Assembly (NCBI GenBank): GCA_964418595.1
Contig: CAYQMF010000204.1
Location: 1-5,701 of the forward strand
DNA length: 5,701 bases
Source: CAYQMF01 sp964418595
Lineage (GTDB): Bacteria; Planctomycetota; UBA1135; UBA2386
Direction of reading: 5' to 3'
A program made the position numbers and the translations under genes. Shown piece after piece: positions 5,667 to 5,701 of this stretch (position 1 is its first letter; each line of letters begins with the position of its first letter). The notes below the pieces were generated by a model. It was not told the origin of the DNA and did no database searches. It saw nothing but the letters and a program-made list of their open reading frames with translations.

Positions 5667-5701
5667 GACGGGACCCTGCCCGTTGGGCTGGCGACGACAT
5701 C
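5663..5701 (+). CDS. Possible third gene of the sigma operon (first 13 codons only)
   Basis: The ATG at 5663 overlaps the anti-sigma stop codon as ATGA, a typical arrangement for coupled genes. The frame is open to the window's edge and reads MRRDPARWAGDDI. No clear Shine-Dalgarno precedes it; the region is occupied by the inverted repeat at 5644-5664. Thirteen residues are too few to recognise a family or to exclude a later start. The two arginines after Met could begin a signal peptide, but no hydrophobic stretch follows within the visible part. The call rests on position and overlap alone. Confidence 0.35.
   Translation, partial: MRRDPARWAGDDI

Noticed and set aside
4450..5700. A 416-codon minus-strand frame opposite the sigma and anti-sigma genes
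   Set aside because: Arg/Pro/Ala-rich with no domain; the plus strand carries clear ECF regions 2 and 4 and a zinc-finger motif.
1..5701. Defence system, CRISPR array, mobile element or tRNA
   Set aside because: No direct-repeat arrays, transposase or integrase motifs or tRNA-like folds were seen. The dynamin-like GTPase alone, beside purL and accA, does not justify calling a defence locus.

Overview
The window is a high-GC (roughly 70% by eye) bacterial chromosome segment with tightly packed genes, G/C-rich third codon positions and some GTG/TTG starts. I cannot name the taxon. A FGAM synthase carrying fused PurS domains, a stand-alone accA, a soluble dynamin-like GTPase and an ECF sigma/anti-sigma pair would fit several high-GC phyla (Myxococcota or other former Deltaproteobacteria, Acidobacteriota, Gemmatimonadota and similar), but this is a guess.

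Layout. Bases 1-981 (minus strand) hold the first 327 codons of a PurL-type phosphoribosylformylglycinamidine synthase whose N-terminus carries two PurS-like repeats; its 3' end lies beyond the left edge. Upstream of it on the same strand, after 79 bp, is a large dynamin-family GTPase (stop at 1061, start at 3154 or 3202), probably co-transcribed with purL. A divergent intergenic region of about 140-190 bp separates it from accA (3340-4326, plus strand), the alpha subunit of acetyl-CoA carboxyltransferase. About 105 bp further on is an ECF-type sigma factor (4432-5121). Its stop overlaps the start of a membrane-anchored zinc-finger anti-sigma factor (5112-5666), which in turn overlaps by ATGA a further reading frame that leaves the window on the right.

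How the genes relate. purL and accA are housekeeping genes of purine and fatty-acid synthesis. The sigma/anti-sigma pair is a classic translationally coupled stress-response cassette, and the frame starting at 5663 may be a third member. The GTPase is the least characterised gene; its place between purL and accA does not by itself reveal a function.

The most notable non-coding signals are three strong inverted repeats close to gene starts: in the accA leader (3259-3305), abutting the Shine-Dalgarno of the sigma gene (4393-4423), and covering the start codon of the last frame (5644-5664). No mobile element, CRISPR array, tRNA or rRNA was seen, and no clearly new multi-gene system is evident.
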